In this document: one piece after another, positions 39,402 through 46,941 of the stretch
How positions within the stretch are numbered: the stretch's first letter is position 1
How the letters are laid out: the number at the start of each line of letters is the position of its first letter
Virus record (IMG/VR): IMGVR_UViG_3300028840_002420
Location: 49,208-113,207 of that record
Reading direction: 5' to 3' (one strand)
DNA length: 64,000 bases
Source: a virus
Notes under the pieces: generated by a model
What the model saw: only the letters and a program-made list of their open reading frames with translations
The model's database searches: none
Told to the model about the DNA's origin: nothing
Position numbers and translations under genes: made by a program

Positions 39402-39907
39402 TGGGGAGCCGATGTAGGGGGCAGTGTTGCCAGGCGTTCGTGTTGGGTGGGTACGATCTCGAGTACATCCAGCGTTCGTACGACAACACGATCCGGATGT
39501 GGCTGGGCGAGGACTTCGGGTGGACGAAGCCGGAAGGCTGGCTGCCGACGCTGGTCAACGGGATCTTCAGGTGGTGGCCGTGGATGGTTTACCTGGGGCG
39601 GTTCAAGGCTCATCCGGTGACGGGCGCCGAGCACCAAGAGATGGACTATTTCACTTGCTCGCAGTTTTCGGAGGAGGGCAATTGCTTGGTCTACGATCGC
39701 CGTCCGCATTTCTGCCGGACCTACGGGATCACGACGCCCTGTGAGCACGAGGGCTGTCAGTGGGCCGGAGCCTGGAAGAAAGGTGAGCCTGCTCCTGTCA
39801 GTAGCCCGGAGATGCGGAAAGCTCTGATGGATGAGGTGCAGGAAGTGGATGTGGAGCCGATAGACGTGCTCGGGAAAGATGAGGTGGTTCAACCATGGCA
39901 AACCTGA
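39401..39907 (+). CDS. YkgJ-type cysteine-cluster protein (first copy)
   Basis: 168 residues, TGATG overlap. The cluster has CRGQCC near residue 5, then FTCSQFSEEGNCLVYDRRPH and FCRTYG, the CxxxCC...C...C.IY..RP..CR pattern of YkgJ-like (CxxCxxCC) proteins thought to bind zinc or an iron-sulfur cluster. A tryptophan-rich insert (WLPTLVNGIFRWWPWMVYLG) is unusual for the family. A second YkgJ-type gene lies at 47,504. Biochemical role unknown. Confidence 0.75.
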   Translation: MGSRCRGQCCQAFVLGGYDLEYIQRSYDNTIRMWLGEDFGWTKPEGWLPTLVNGIFRWWPWMVYLGRFKAHPVTGAEHQEMDYFTCSQFSEEGNCLVYDRRPHFCRTYGITTPCEHEGCQWAGAWKKGEPAPVSSPEMRKALMDEVQEVDVEPIDVLGKDEVVQPWQT

Positions 39908-40113
39908 TGGCGTGCAAGATCCCAGGCTGCCCGAACACGATGACGTTTTCGGCCTACAATGTGCGGCCGATCTGTAACGAACACTGGCAACAGTTGCCCG
40001 AAGAGCTGAAAACAGAGATACTGCTGGCACGGCACGAGGGGCCGCGAAGAGTCGCGCAGACGTTGACCGCAGCTCAGCGGGTGTTGACGGAGAGAAAAGA
40101 TGCAGGGGTTTGA
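39895..40113 (+). CDS. Small hypothetical protein
   Basis: 72 residues from ATG 39895, 13-nt overlap. MACKIPGCPN, then CNEHW, gives C/C/C/H suited to one zinc; a helix (PEELKTEILLARHEG) follows. Unknown. Confidence 0.72.
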   Translation: MANLMACKIPGCPNTMTFSAYNVRPICNEHWQQLPEELKTEILLARHEGPRRVAQTLTAAQRVLTERKDAGV

Positions 40114-40390
40114 TCTCAAGAACGACCAGCCGGAGATTCCGGAGCACTTCAAGGCGCTCTGCCAGGGGCGGATGGTTCGCTACGTCCATCCAAGCGGTGT
40201 GACGCGGCCGGCTGTGGTGGTCGATGTCGTCGACCAGGGGCTGGGCCTGGTCGAGCTCCAGGTATTTGCCGGCGAGGGTTTGGCGATGGCCTCGTACATC
40301 GATGAGACGACGGGTCGAGCTGGCGTGTACGAATACGACGCCAAGGGCGTTGCCGCGAACAGCTGGCATTGGCCTCCGCGCCAAGGTTGA
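40100..40390 (+). CDS. Small hypothetical protein
   Basis: 96 residues from ATG 40100, 14-nt overlap. Beta-rich centre (RMVRYVHPSGVTRPAVVVDV) like a small KOW/SH3 barrel, ending SWHWPPRQG. Possibly RNA or DNA binding; no family recognised. Confidence 0.74.
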   Translation: MQGFDLKNDQPEIPEHFKALCQGRMVRYVHPSGVTRPAVVVDVVDQGLGLVELQVFAGEGLAMASYIDETTGRAGVYEYDAKGVAANSWHWPPRQG

Positions 40391-40394
40391 GACC

Positions 40395-40643
40395 ATGGCC
40401 CGGCTGTCGGCCAATCAGGAGATCCTATTGCTGCTGATGATCGATGAAGCGGACCGCTGGTGGACCGCGGCAGCCGCTCGAGTTCGGTGGCCGACAGATA
40501 GCGCTCCGAATTGCGTAGCGCTCGGAATAGCGCTGCGCGGGCTCTGGAGCCGGGGGTTGACGCATCGGGAGCATGGGCCTCCATCATCGTACCGATTGAA
40601 CCACGGCGGAAAGCTGGCCGCGAAGGAGCTGAAGAATGGCTGA
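40395..40643 (+). CDS. Small winged-helix protein
   Basis: 82 residues from ATG 40395. SANQEILLLLMIDEADRWW, then VALGIALRGLWSRGLTHREH and SYRLNHGGKLAAKEL have the helix, recognition helix and wing of a MarR/PadR-like wHTH. Likely DNA-binding regulator. Weak ribosome site, probably coupled to upstream translation. Confidence 0.72.
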   Translation: MARLSANQEILLLLMIDEADRWWTAAAARVRWPTDSAPNCVALGIALRGLWSRGLTHREHGPPSSYRLNHGGKLAAKELKNG

Positions 40644-40881
40644 CAGGCCGAAATATTATCCGTTCATGCCGGTCCAGCTCGAGACGATGGACGGTCATCG
40701 TGTAGTGACGGCGTTGATCCCGCCGTTTCAGTCGTTGCCCGAAGTTGTGTCGTGGGGAACGCGGACGTTCAAGCTTCATGCTGATCCGCAGGATAGCTAC
40801 GCGCCGATCGTCTATCGAGAAGTGTTCGCTGTGGCGATTGTGATGACGGTGGACGAATACGCGGGGTCCGCAGATGCGTGA
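40636..40881 (+). CDS. Small hypothetical protein
   Basis: 81 residues, 8-nt overlap. Beta-rich: VQLETMDGHRVVTALIPPF and VYREVFAVAIVMTVDEY. No family recognised. Confidence 0.72.
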   Translation: MADRPKYYPFMPVQLETMDGHRVVTALIPPFQSLPEVVSWGTRTFKLHADPQDSYAPIVYREVFAVAIVMTVDEYAGSADA

Positions 40882-41164
40882 TCGATTCCGTGTGGACGCA
40901 CAGGTGCTCGGTGAGGAGTGTTCTTTGGGGACGCTCACCATTTACGGCGAGACGCTCGAAGACGCCATGGTGAGCGTGCTGGGGCTGCTGACACCGCACA
41001 TTCACGAAGGAGCTGCGGTTCAGATCCTTGGGACGGGTGTGTTCTGCGACGAATGCCGAGCTTACCATCCGTGCACCGATCGGCTACTTCAGAAGCACTC
41101 TGCTGATGAGGTTGAAGCGGAGGAAGCTCCGCCTCTGCCAGCTCCGCCCAACGGTTTCAATTGA
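40874..41164 (+). CDS. Small hypothetical protein
   Basis: 96 residues, 8-nt overlap. Contains CDECRAYHPC, a compact C/C/H/C set that could bind zinc, and an acidic, proline-rich end. Unknown. Confidence 0.72.
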   Translation: MRDRFRVDAQVLGEECSLGTLTIYGETLEDAMVSVLGLLTPHIHEGAAVQILGTGVFCDECRAYHPCTDRLLQKHSADEVEAEEAPPLPAPPNGFN

Positions 41165-41388
41165 TGAGGCTGTGGCCTTGGGCACGTAGGCCGCGATGCT
41201 GCAGGCGCGCGGTCAAGATCATCTATGCCGGGCTGCCAGGCCGCTGGTGTCCGCGGTGTGGAAGGCTTAGCGGTCCCGCGTGTTGGGCCGCTCAGATATT
41301 CTTCACGGGCTGGATGATGACCTACACCGGTAGCTACTGGCTGGCGCTGTGGGAGTGGTTGCGGAATTCCGCATCGAATGCGGAATAG
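41164..41388 (+). CDS. Small membrane-associated zinc-ribbon-like protein
   Basis: 74 residues, TGATG overlap. Basic cysteine-rich start (RRPRCCRRAVK), CPRCG ribbon half, then a hydrophobic stretch AQIFFTGWMMTYTGSYWLAL that may span the membrane. Its last 30 bases contain a TGCGGAATTCCGCA palindrome and another TGCGGA, just upstream of a promoter. Confidence 0.65.
   Translation: MRLWPWARRPRCCRRAVKIIYAGLPGRWCPRCGRLSGPACWAAQIFFTGWMMTYTGSYWLALWEWLRNSASNAE
41360..41373 (+). repeat. Palindromic doublet TGCGGAATTCCGCA
   Basis: Perfect 14-bp palindrome made of two inverted copies of the TGCGGA word. A third TGCGGA follows at 41,380-41,385. An identical palindrome occurs at 53,670. Confidence 0.9.
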
Positions 41389-41392
41389 AGGG

Positions 41393-41421
41393 TTGACAGT
41401 GCGGAGAGTCTCCGCTACCTT
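41393..41421 (+). promoter_or_regulatory. TTGACA promoter with palindromic operator
   Basis: TTGACA (41393-41398), 17-nt spacer, TACCTT (41416-41421). The spacer contains GCGGAGAGTCTCCGC (41401-41415), an odd palindrome with 7-bp arms placed exactly between -35 and -10, a classic repressor site. The upstream GGGTTGACAGTGCGGAG recurs at 46,001 and 48,148. Gene start at 41,460. Confidence 0.7.
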
Positions 41422-41459
41422 CTAATTATCGCTTCGGCGATTCACCAAGGAGACTCACG

Positions 41460-41858
41460 ATGACGACCGAATCTACCATTATCGCAAAGCACGGTGGCCT
41501 CTCTTGGGAAGCCGGAACCTGTGATGCCGGTCCGTATTACCTCAACAACCGGTGGATGATCTTTGCCAGCTTTGGTACTCGGAGCTTGGCAATCAGTCGG
41601 CCGGGTAGTGTGTGGCAGCGCGAAGCGTTTGAGACTTCGCGGGCCGCATTTGAAGCCTGTAAGTTGGTGCTTGATCCTGAGTGCTATAACGCCGAAGAAA
41701 TCCGGCGCGTGGTTCGGGTAGCTACTGTTGCTGCTCGGGCGGAGTGGAAACGGTTCGGCGAGACAATCGGGCGGATCGGTGGTTCTAGCGCTGTTGCGGC
41801 GTATCACGCTGCAACTCTTGATCGGGTGTGCAAAAAGTTGGAAGGGGGCTCCCGATGA
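41460..41858 (+). CDS. Hypothetical protein behind operator-type promoter
   Basis: 132 residues from ATG 41460, with AAGGAGACTCAC as leader ribosome site. A beta-rich N-terminal half (MIFASFGTRSLAISRPGSVW) is followed by helices (AEEIRRVVRVATVAARAEWK). No family recognised. As first gene after a palindromic operator it may be produced early or be a regulator, but this is inference from position. Confidence 0.78.
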   Translation: MTTESTIIAKHGGLSWEAGTCDAGPYYLNNRWMIFASFGTRSLAISRPGSVWQREAFETSRAAFEACKLVLDPECYNAEEIRRVVRVATVAARAEWKRFGETIGRIGGSSAVAAYHAATLDRVCKKLEGGSR

Positions 41859-42175
41859 AGTCCGATAAAACGGTGTTCCCGCTCGAGCCGGGCGAGCTGA
41901 CCAAGATCTTGGAGCGTGGGATCACTGAGGCCGATCGGCGCGGTCCGACGCTGAACCCTTCCTACAATGAGCTGCTGCGTCACTGGGCGGCAACCGGACA
42001 CCCGACCGATCCGCAGTGCGAGATCTGCGGAAAGGACGTGACGGGGCTGGACATCCACGATAGCGGCTACGATTGGCGCTGTGATGACTGCCAGGATGAT
42101 CCGGTGTTCTGCACGGACGAAGACGATCGTGCGGAGCGGTTCTACTTCTCACCCAGGGAGCCGGCCAGTGACTAA
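41855..42175 (+). CDS. Zinc-finger hypothetical protein
   Basis: 106 residues, ATGA overlap. CEICGKDVTG and CDDCQDD form a four-cysteine finger; the N-terminal part has NPSYNELLRHWAATGH. Acidic C-terminal part. Unknown. Confidence 0.75.
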   Translation: MKSDKTVFPLEPGELTKILERGITEADRRGPTLNPSYNELLRHWAATGHPTDPQCEICGKDVTGLDIHDSGYDWRCDDCQDDPVFCTDEDDRAERFYFSPREPASD

Positions 42176-42806
42176 GCGATACCGTTGGAGCTGCGAGGGC
42201 GGTCATCCGGGCGTGTTGGCGCCGGGAAGGCTCCGCAAGGTGGACATTCGGCGTTATTGCTGGGAGTGCTCCAAGGCCGCGGGTGTGCTGGTCGAGCGGA
42301 CGTGCGGAGTGCTCGAGGCCAAGCGGGCGGCCAAGGCCGAGCGTCGGGTAGCCAAGCGCGCGAAGGCCTCGGAGAAGCGCAAGGCTGCGGCAGCCGTCTA
42401 TCCAGGGATCATTCACGAGCTGTTCCGCAAGTGGAAGCGGTTGCGGGCGTGGGACTGCCCGGACCGTATCAAGCGGGCCAAGCTTCGCAGTATGCGGCGT
42501 CGGCGAGCGGGGGAAGAATCGACGGGGACGTGCTGGGGCGGTGGGATTCCGTCGATCACGTTGACGGTTGGGACGGACGCTGCAGATGGCTACGCTACGT
42601 TGCTCCACGAGCTGGCTCACGCGGGTTGTGTTGTCGGGGAGAGTCACGGGTCCGCGTGGCGCACGACGTTTCTGGAGGCTGCTGAAGAGGTCACAGGCGA
42701 AAAGCTGACGCCGTGTTTCGTCTCGAGTTGCCACGATGTTCACCGAGCCGTGCGGACGGCATTCGAGCGGATGATCGAGCGTGGCGACCTTCCAGGGAGG
42801 GTGTGA
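42168..42806 (+). CDS. SprT-like zinc metallopeptidase
   Basis: 212 residues from GTG 42168. An N-terminal zinc ribbon (C9, C31-x2-C34, C46) and a lysine-rich coiled coil (50-78) precede the peptidase core: LLHELAHAG (HELAH at 147-151) and ESHGSAWRTTF with H160 as third ligand, the SprT/Spartan signature (HExxH...GHxxxW/F). Cellular Spartan proteins cut DNA-protein crosslinks; a phage version could clear host proteins from DNA. The substrate is unknown. Confidence 0.8.
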   Translation: MTKRYRWSCEGGHPGVLAPGRLRKVDIRRYCWECSKAAGVLVERTCGVLEAKRAAKAERRVAKRAKASEKRKAAAAVYPGIIHELFRKWKRLRAWDCPDRIKRAKLRSMRRRRAGEESTGTCWGGGIPSITLTVGTDAADGYATLLHELAHAGCVVGESHGSAWRTTFLEAAEEVTGEKLTPCFVSSCHDVHRAVRTAFERMIERGDLPGRV

Positions 42807-43252
42807 TGCAGCTCGAGCTGGATTTTGGGCGGCCATTCGAGAATGAGGAGCTGCACTGGGTGACGGGTTGCCGGCCGGATTATTCCGCTCAGCCGATGGC
42901 TCAGTACACCATCATGATCCGTGCGGATGATGATCCGGAGCGGAAGCCGCGGCCGAAGGGCGGTCAGAAGGATCGTCGTCCGCATCTGACGATCGCCAAG
43001 TGGTCGATCGAGGACATCAAGGCTAAGCTGCTCGAGCACTTGTCAGACGGCGAGCCGCGGACGTTCAACCGGATCGGTATCGAGCTGTGGGACAAGGGCG
43101 GAGACCTGCTAGCAGGGACGAAAGTGGAGGAAGCTCTGTGGGAGCTGGTCGAAGAGTACGAAGTAGGGTGTACGGTCCGGGCGCCGATCCGGTTCGTGGT
43201 GAATCTGGAATGGCGTTGGGACCACGAGCGGAAGGAGTGGGTTGAGCGATGA
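42806..43252 (+). CDS. Hypothetical protein with N-terminal clamp-binding-like motif
   Basis: 148 residues, TGATG overlap. The N-terminus MQLELDFG fits the hexapeptide clamp-binding consensus (QxxLxF). The rest is a winged-helix-like region: DIKAKLLEHLSDGEPRTFNR, then VEEALWELVEEYEV and a beta hairpin with VNLEWRWDHERKEW. May bind DNA and the phage clamp; both are inferred. Confidence 0.72.
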   Translation: MQLELDFGRPFENEELHWVTGCRPDYSAQPMAQYTIMIRADDDPERKPRPKGGQKDRRPHLTIAKWSIEDIKAKLLEHLSDGEPRTFNRIGIELWDKGGDLLAGTKVEEALWELVEEYEVGCTVRAPIRFVVNLEWRWDHERKEWVER

Positions 43253-43809
43253 TGTGCCTGGGTCAAATACGAAAAGCCGCCGCGGAATGTGTGACGTGCC
43301 TAGAACGAGAGCGTTGTGCGGCGATTGCGGAAAGCAGGGCGAGTGCCGTGGATGATCAAGTAATGACAAGGCGACAAGTTTCGATCTTGATCGCCCTCGA
43401 TGAAGACGAGTGGTTTGCCCCAGCGGAAATTCGAAGGCGGGTTGTCGAAGGGAGGGGTGGGGGCGTTCATTCAGCGCTGCAATCCGGAATCGGTTGGGGG
43501 TGGGTAGAGAAGCATGAAACGCGTTATCGGCTGACTGCTAAAGGCCGAATGGTTTTAGAGCGATCGATTAAATATTATGGCGACATGATGCGGGCTGGTG
43601 AGGACATCATCAATCAATTTGTTGCGGCAGCCGTTGCGGACTGGCTGTACGAGCGGCGTGACTGGACCGCGGAAGATGCCGCATTGGAGGCCTCCGATTT
43701 TATCGTGAAGCGGTCGGGGTCGCGCGGGGACTTTGAGATGCAGTCGCGGCTGACTGAGTATCTTCTCGATCGTTTTGAAAAGCGCGAAAAGGCGGCCGAT
43801 GGCACTTAG
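43249..43809 (+). CDS. Winged-helix protein with N-terminal cysteines
   Basis: 186 residues from ATG 43249 (ATGATG). CVTCLERERC near residue 14 forms a small cysteine cluster. Residues about 38-100 read as wHTH: TRRQVSILIALDEDEW, FAPAEIRRRVVEG, HETRYRLTAKGRMVL. The C-terminal part is helical and acidic. Probable DNA-binding regulator. Confidence 0.75.
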   Translation: MMCLGQIRKAAAECVTCLERERCAAIAESRASAVDDQVMTRRQVSILIALDEDEWFAPAEIRRRVVEGRGGGVHSALQSGIGWGWVEKHETRYRLTAKGRMVLERSIKYYGDMMRAGEDIINQFVAAAVADWLYERRDWTAEDAALEASDFIVKRSGSRGDFEMQSRLTEYLLDRFEKREKAADGT

Positions 43810-44038
43810 GAAGTATCAGATTCGTGGTCTGCGGAAGCTTCGAGAGCTGGCGAATTTCGAGCGGGCTCATTTCGAGAGGATCGGGGTCGGTGTGGATGAA
43901 AAGCTGCCTGTGCTCGAGTCGGAGGTGACGGCGTTCATCAAAGAGCGGACGCGTCTTTATCGCCAGACGTGGGTATTGCCGCTGATTGATGCGCTGTTGC
44001 GCGGAGATGTCGAGGCCGTGAACAGGAAGTGTGATTGA
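43799..44038 (+). CDS. Small helical protein
   Basis: 79 residues from ATG 43799, 11-nt overlap. Two basic helices (RKYQIRGLRKLRELANFERA; RLYRQTWVLPLIDALL). Could bind DNA; no family recognised. Confidence 0.72.
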   Translation: MALRKYQIRGLRKLRELANFERAHFERIGVGVDEKLPVLESEVTAFIKERTRLYRQTWVLPLIDALLRGDVEAVNRKCD

Positions 44039-44343
44039 TGCTCAACGATAAGACGATTGGCGTGTACTACCTTGGCTACGGGCTCGAGCCGTCGCGAGAG
44101 CCGGAAGAGCACGAAGAGATCATCTGCGTGCCGAAGGACGGCCAGGCGGTCGAGGAAGCAGCCAAGGAGATGCTTCAGGACGTGATGGCGATCCATCTGG
44201 AAGGGGGTTTGCCTGGACCGGTACGGTTCGGCAAGCTGGTTTCGCTGTTCACCGAAGCGCTCAAAGCTGTGGAGCTCGAGCCGGTAGACAGCAGTGACCG
44301 CGGGCATTGGTTCGTTCTGCGGTGGGAGGAAAGGACAAATTGA
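44038..44343 (+). CDS. Small hypothetical protein
   Basis: 101 residues, TGATG overlap. Alpha/beta: TIGVYYLGYGLEPS, acidic helix AVEEAAKEMLQDVMAIHLEG, end RGHWFVLRWEE. Stop overlaps the TTG of dCMP deaminase. Unknown. Confidence 0.73.
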   Translation: MLNDKTIGVYYLGYGLEPSREPEEHEEIICVPKDGQAVEEAAKEMLQDVMAIHLEGGLPGPVRFGKLVSLFTEALKAVELEPVDSSDRGHWFVLRWEERTN

Positions 44344-44831
44344 AGATTCCGAGGACTGATTGGGACACCTACTGGATGCTGCTGGCACACCTGACGGCGA
44401 CACGGAGCACGTGCGATCGGGGGCCGGAGCTGCTGTTTGACCCTGGACGGCGAGGCGTCGGTGCGGTGCTGGTCCGGGACAAGCGGATGATCGCGGGCGG
44501 CTACAGCGGCTCTGCTCCAGGACAGCCGCATTGCAGCGATGCGGACCATCTGATGGTCGAGGGGCATTGTGTGCGGACGCTGCATAGCGAGGTCAACGCG
44601 ATTCTGCAGTGCGCGTTGGATGGAGTCTCTCCGGCCGGAGCGGCGCTGTATTGCACGGCCAGTCCGTGCTTCGACTGCGCCAAGGCGATCATTCGGGCTG
44701 GAATCGTTCGAGTAGTCTACGGAAGCCCTTACGATTCACGGTATGGCTTGAGCGGCGGTGTGGGGGCGATGCTGACTAAGGCTGGGATCGCTGCAGAAGA
44801 GCTTGCCCTACAGCGGAGCGACTTCGAGTAA
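44340..44831 (+). CDS. dCMP deaminase
   Basis: 163 residues from TTG 44340 (TTGA overlap, AGGAAAGGA upstream). Catalytic zinc ligands are HSE (H82, E84 proton shuttle) and SPCFDC (C110, C113). Extra Cys/His before the core (C25, H64/C65, H76/C77) resembles the second zinc site of T4 dCMP deaminase. It converts dCMP to dUMP for dTMP synthesis and is normally tuned by dCTP/dTTP. With the deoxynucleotidase at 46,942 it suggests rebalancing of pyrimidine pools. No thymidylate synthase is seen in this window. Confidence 0.9.
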   Translation: MKIPRTDWDTYWMLLAHLTATRSTCDRGPELLFDPGRRGVGAVLVRDKRMIAGGYSGSAPGQPHCSDADHLMVEGHCVRTLHSEVNAILQCALDGVSPAGAALYCTASPCFDCAKAIIRAGIVRVVYGSPYDSRYGLSGGVGAMLTKAGIAAEELALQRSDFE

Positions 44832-44834
44832 ACT
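44829..44834 (+). promoter_or_regulatory. -10 box placed for a leaderless start
   Basis: TAAACT ends six bases before GTG 44841, and no Shine-Dalgarno is present. A possible -35 (TTGCCC, 44803-44808) is 20 nt away, longer than optimal. The layout matches leaderless mRNA starts. Confidence 0.45.
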
Positions 44835-44840
44835 GGCGCG

Positions 44841-45701
44841 GTGGAGCGGCAAGCAACAGCACGGCGGCGAGCGCTGATCGATCAGGCTTTGGCGGCATTG
44901 CCCGAGCAGGCGAATCCTACCGAAGGGCCTCCAGAGGGTTCAGTTCGGCGTCATGGTTGCGAGTATGAGAGCAAGTGCATCACAGTCGCTACGGCCGGGA
45001 CCTGGAGGGCTTTGTCATGTGCGGAATGCGAGCTGCGAGCGGTGCCCGTGGATTGGCACAAGGTCGCGACTCCGCCCCGTGGCGGTCAGACCTGGATCGA
45101 CGAACAGGACGGAATCAGGAATCGGGATGTCGGGCCCTTGAAAGCCGCGTTGGATAAGCAGCCGGTCGCTCGGGGGTCCAGTTGGAAAGACGAGCAGGTG
45201 AAGACGAAAAAGCAGGCGCCTACGAAACCCGTGGAGGAATCGATGTCGAGAGCCAAGAGCGTGTTTGAAATGCTGCCCGATGCCGCGCGGCCGATCATTG
45301 GAGAGGCCGTAGGCTCAAGCGAGAGCCGTTTTGCGGAGTGGTACGCAGCGTTGAAGAAGGCCTGCCCGAAATCGCAGCTCGGAAGCGCTGCAGCGTTCAG
45401 GATGTGGATTTTGGGGCAACGGCGGAAGCGCTCGGGCAAACCGGCGCGGCCGGCAACGAACAACACCGGGCGGAAGGCCCCGACCAAGAAGGTGAAGGCC
45501 AAGAAGGCGAAGGCTGTCACGGTCACACAGCCGCCGCTGGTCAAGCCCAAGAAGCGGAAAGCCATTCCGAGTGCTGATCGGTCGCCGTCCGAGCTGGCGC
45601 AGCGGGCAGTGACGATCGTCGAGGCCATAGCGGATTTGACGGAGGACGAACGCTCGAGAGTGATCGGCTCCGTTAACCGTCTGCTCGCAACAGACGGCTA
45701 A
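44841..45701 (+). CDS. Basic H1-like protein with N-terminal cysteines
   Basis: 286 residues from GTG 44841 (leaderless layout). An internal ATG at 45,243 has a strong ribosome site (GGAGGAATCG), so a 152-residue short form starting SRAKSVFEML is likely too. The long form adds a cysteine module (HGCEYESKC, LSCAEC). Shared parts: helical domain with RFAEWYAALKKACPKSQLGS, a lysine-rich linker (RKAPTKKVKAKKAKA, KPKKRKA) and a final helix SELAQRAVTIVEAIADL. Probably DNA-binding, similar in style to the H1-like protein at 9489. Confidence 0.75.
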   Translation: MERQATARRRALIDQALAALPEQANPTEGPPEGSVRRHGCEYESKCITVATAGTWRALSCAECELRAVPVDWHKVATPPRGGQTWIDEQDGIRNRDVGPLKAALDKQPVARGSSWKDEQVKTKKQAPTKPVEESMSRAKSVFEMLPDAARPIIGEAVGSSESRFAEWYAALKKACPKSQLGSAAAFRMWILGQRRKRSGKPARPATNNTGRKAPTKKVKAKKAKAVTVTQPPLVKPKKRKAIPSADRSPSELAQRAVTIVEAIADLTEDERSRVIGSVNRLLATDG

Positions 45702-45901
45702 GCCGCGGCGACGTTCCGCACGGGTACCATCTCCTCCAAGCACTCACCACAGTAAGCCACCCCACCATCGAATTGACGGCCGGACGCAATCTCATCTGTG
45801 GAGAAAATGAGCGGAGTTGAGGGCTTACACCCGTTCGGGCATACCGCTACAGCGTCGTGGACCGCGCACCATTGCGCGTATGTTCGAATTGCTCGTTTCA
45901 T
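45698..45901 (-). CDS. Small leftward zinc-knuckle protein
   Basis: 67 residues on the minus strand, ATG at 45,901. C12, C21-x3-C25 and C51-x2-C54 suit one zinc. It converges with the plus-strand gene and the stops overlap by 4 bp. A leftward TTGACA promoter precedes it (45,953 to 45,924). It is one of only two minus-strand genes and lies back-to-back with the rightward promoter at 46,003, the layout of a regulatory switch. No HTH is visible, so a repressor role is uncertain. Confidence 0.62.
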   Translation of the reverse strand: MKRAIRTYAQWCAVHDAVAVCPNGCKPSTPLIFSTDEIASGRQFDGGVAYCGECLEEMVPVRNVAAA

Positions 45902-45923
45902 GGGTCCAGGTCCGCATCTGCCT

Positions 45924-45953
45924 ACATCTTGATCGCTGATTGCGGAATGTCAA
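45924..45953 (-). promoter_or_regulatory. Leftward TTGACA promoter
   Basis: On the minus strand: TTGACA (45,953-45,948), then 16-18 nt, CAAGAT/AGATGT near 45,931-45,924. As in the rightward family, TTCCGCA directly follows the -35 box. Confidence 0.5.
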
Positions 45954-46002
45954 GGGATGCGGGTGTTTACGATTGCGGAATTCGTTTTCTGCGGAATAGG
46001 GG

Positions 46003-46033
46003 TTGCAAAGTGCGGAGTCGCGGTCACCATGAT
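46003..46033 (+). promoter_or_regulatory. TTGCAA promoter with TGCGGAGTC spacer
   Basis: TTGCAA (46003-46008) followed by AGTGCGGAGTC and a weak -10 near CATGAT (46,028-46,033). The upstream GGGGTTGCAAAGTGCGGAG aligns with the promoters at 41,393 and 48,150. Gene start at 46,065. Confidence 0.5.
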
Positions 46034-46064
46034 CAGTGCCTTTGGGCGAACCCAGGAGACTCAG

Positions 46065-46310
46065 ATGACGGCGGAAGAGGATCGCGCGTTCGAGCAGGAT
46101 CAGATCATGTCGTGGGCAAGGAAGTTGTGGCCTCGTACTTCGCAGCTCCGGCCAATCAAGACGTTTTCGTCGATTTGCAACGGGCAGCAGTGGTACATGG
46201 TGCTGTCCGATAGCGGAAACAAGCTGGCGATGGCGTTTTTAGACCCGACAAATTTCTTGCCGTGGTTTCAGCCGGTCGGGTCGACGGAGCCCGACGAGTG
46301 CGGAGGGTAG
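46065..46310 (+). CDS. Small hypothetical protein
   Basis: 81 residues from ATG 46065; leader CAGGAGACTCAG. Acidic helix EEDRAFEQDQIMSWARKLW, then IKTFSSICNGQQWYMVLSD and LAMAFLDPTNFLPWF. No family recognised. Its own promoter and its place opposite a leftward gene suggest a regulated single-gene unit. Confidence 0.74.
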   Translation: MTAEEDRAFEQDQIMSWARKLWPRTSQLRPIKTFSSICNGQQWYMVLSDSGNKLAMAFLDPTNFLPWFQPVGSTEPDECGG

Positions 46311-46337
46311 TGCAAATAATGCGGAGTGGTGTAACAT
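46310..46337 (+). promoter_or_regulatory. Promoter with leaderless -10
   Basis: GTGCAA (46310-46315), 16-nt spacer containing ATGCGGAGT, TAACAT (46332-46337). The -10 ends seven bases before ATG 46345 with no ribosome site, as in leaderless transcripts. Confidence 0.55.
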
Positions 46338-46344
46338 CTGCGGA

Positions 46345-46656
46345 ATGCCGCAGCTCAAGCTACCTTTCCGCGGGGCGATTTTGTCGCGGAAGCATGGCGG
46401 AACGGCGAAGTGCCGCGGCTATTGCCGGTATTGGAAGACGCGTCCGCGGCAGCTCGAAGATTGGCTGCTTTGCGCTGGTAGTATCGATTGGCCTCCGTGT
46501 CCGGACTATCAGGTTTGTCGGGCCAATCCAGCTCCGCGGTTGGTCATTGTCAAAGACCCGTCCAAGCCGCCACCAAACTACACACTGCGGCCGAAAGGCC
46601 AGAGAGGGGGAGCCAATGCCGAAGACGGCGGGAACCTACCCGATGACACCAATTGA
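46345..46656 (+). CDS. Small protein with N-terminal clamp-binding-like motif
   Basis: 103 residues from ATG 46345. The N-terminus MPQLKLPF fits the clamp-binding hexapeptide (QLxLPx, as Hda QLSLPL). Four cysteines follow (CRGYCRYW, LLCAGS, CPDYQVC). The tail is proline-rich. Apparently leaderless. It overlaps the next gene by 41 nt. May bind the phage or host clamp; untested. Confidence 0.65.
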   Translation: MPQLKLPFRGAILSRKHGGTAKCRGYCRYWKTRPRQLEDWLLCAGSIDWPPCPDYQVCRANPAPRLVIVKDPSKPPPNYTLRPKGQRGGANAEDGGNLPDDTN

Positions 46657-46939
46657 AGATCATATCGCCCGCGCTTTGTCACTCGCTGGGCTGAGTAGCC
46701 GTGAGATCGCTAAGATGCTCGGACGGAGCGATAAGACGATCAGCCTGGCCTTTGAGCGTGCGAGTGCGAGCGAGGATGATCATCCATTATTGCGGATGGC
46801 GTCTCAAAAGGAGGTGCTTAAGTCGCTGTCTGCGAGCGATAAGCGGCTGCTGACGAATATCTTGGGCTTCTCCCAGTGGTTGAGCTCCGGAAGAGAAAAC
46901 GGCTACGTGGCTGCGCTAGTGCGGCTGATTCGAGGGTAA
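46616..46939 (+). CDS. Helix-turn-helix regulator
   Basis: 107 residues from ATG 46616 with GAGAGGGGGAG upstream. Residues about 15-45 (IARALSLAGLSSREIAKMLG, RSDKTISLAFERA) are a clear HTH of the sigma-region-4/LuxR type. The C-terminal helices (LLTNILGFSQWLSSG) could dimerise. A likely transcription regulator for this region. Confidence 0.78.
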   Translation: MPKTAGTYPMTPIEDHIARALSLAGLSSREIAKMLGRSDKTISLAFERASASEDDHPLLRMASQKEVLKSLSASDKRLLTNILGFSQWLSSGRENGYVAALVRLIRG

Positions 46940-46941
46940 CG

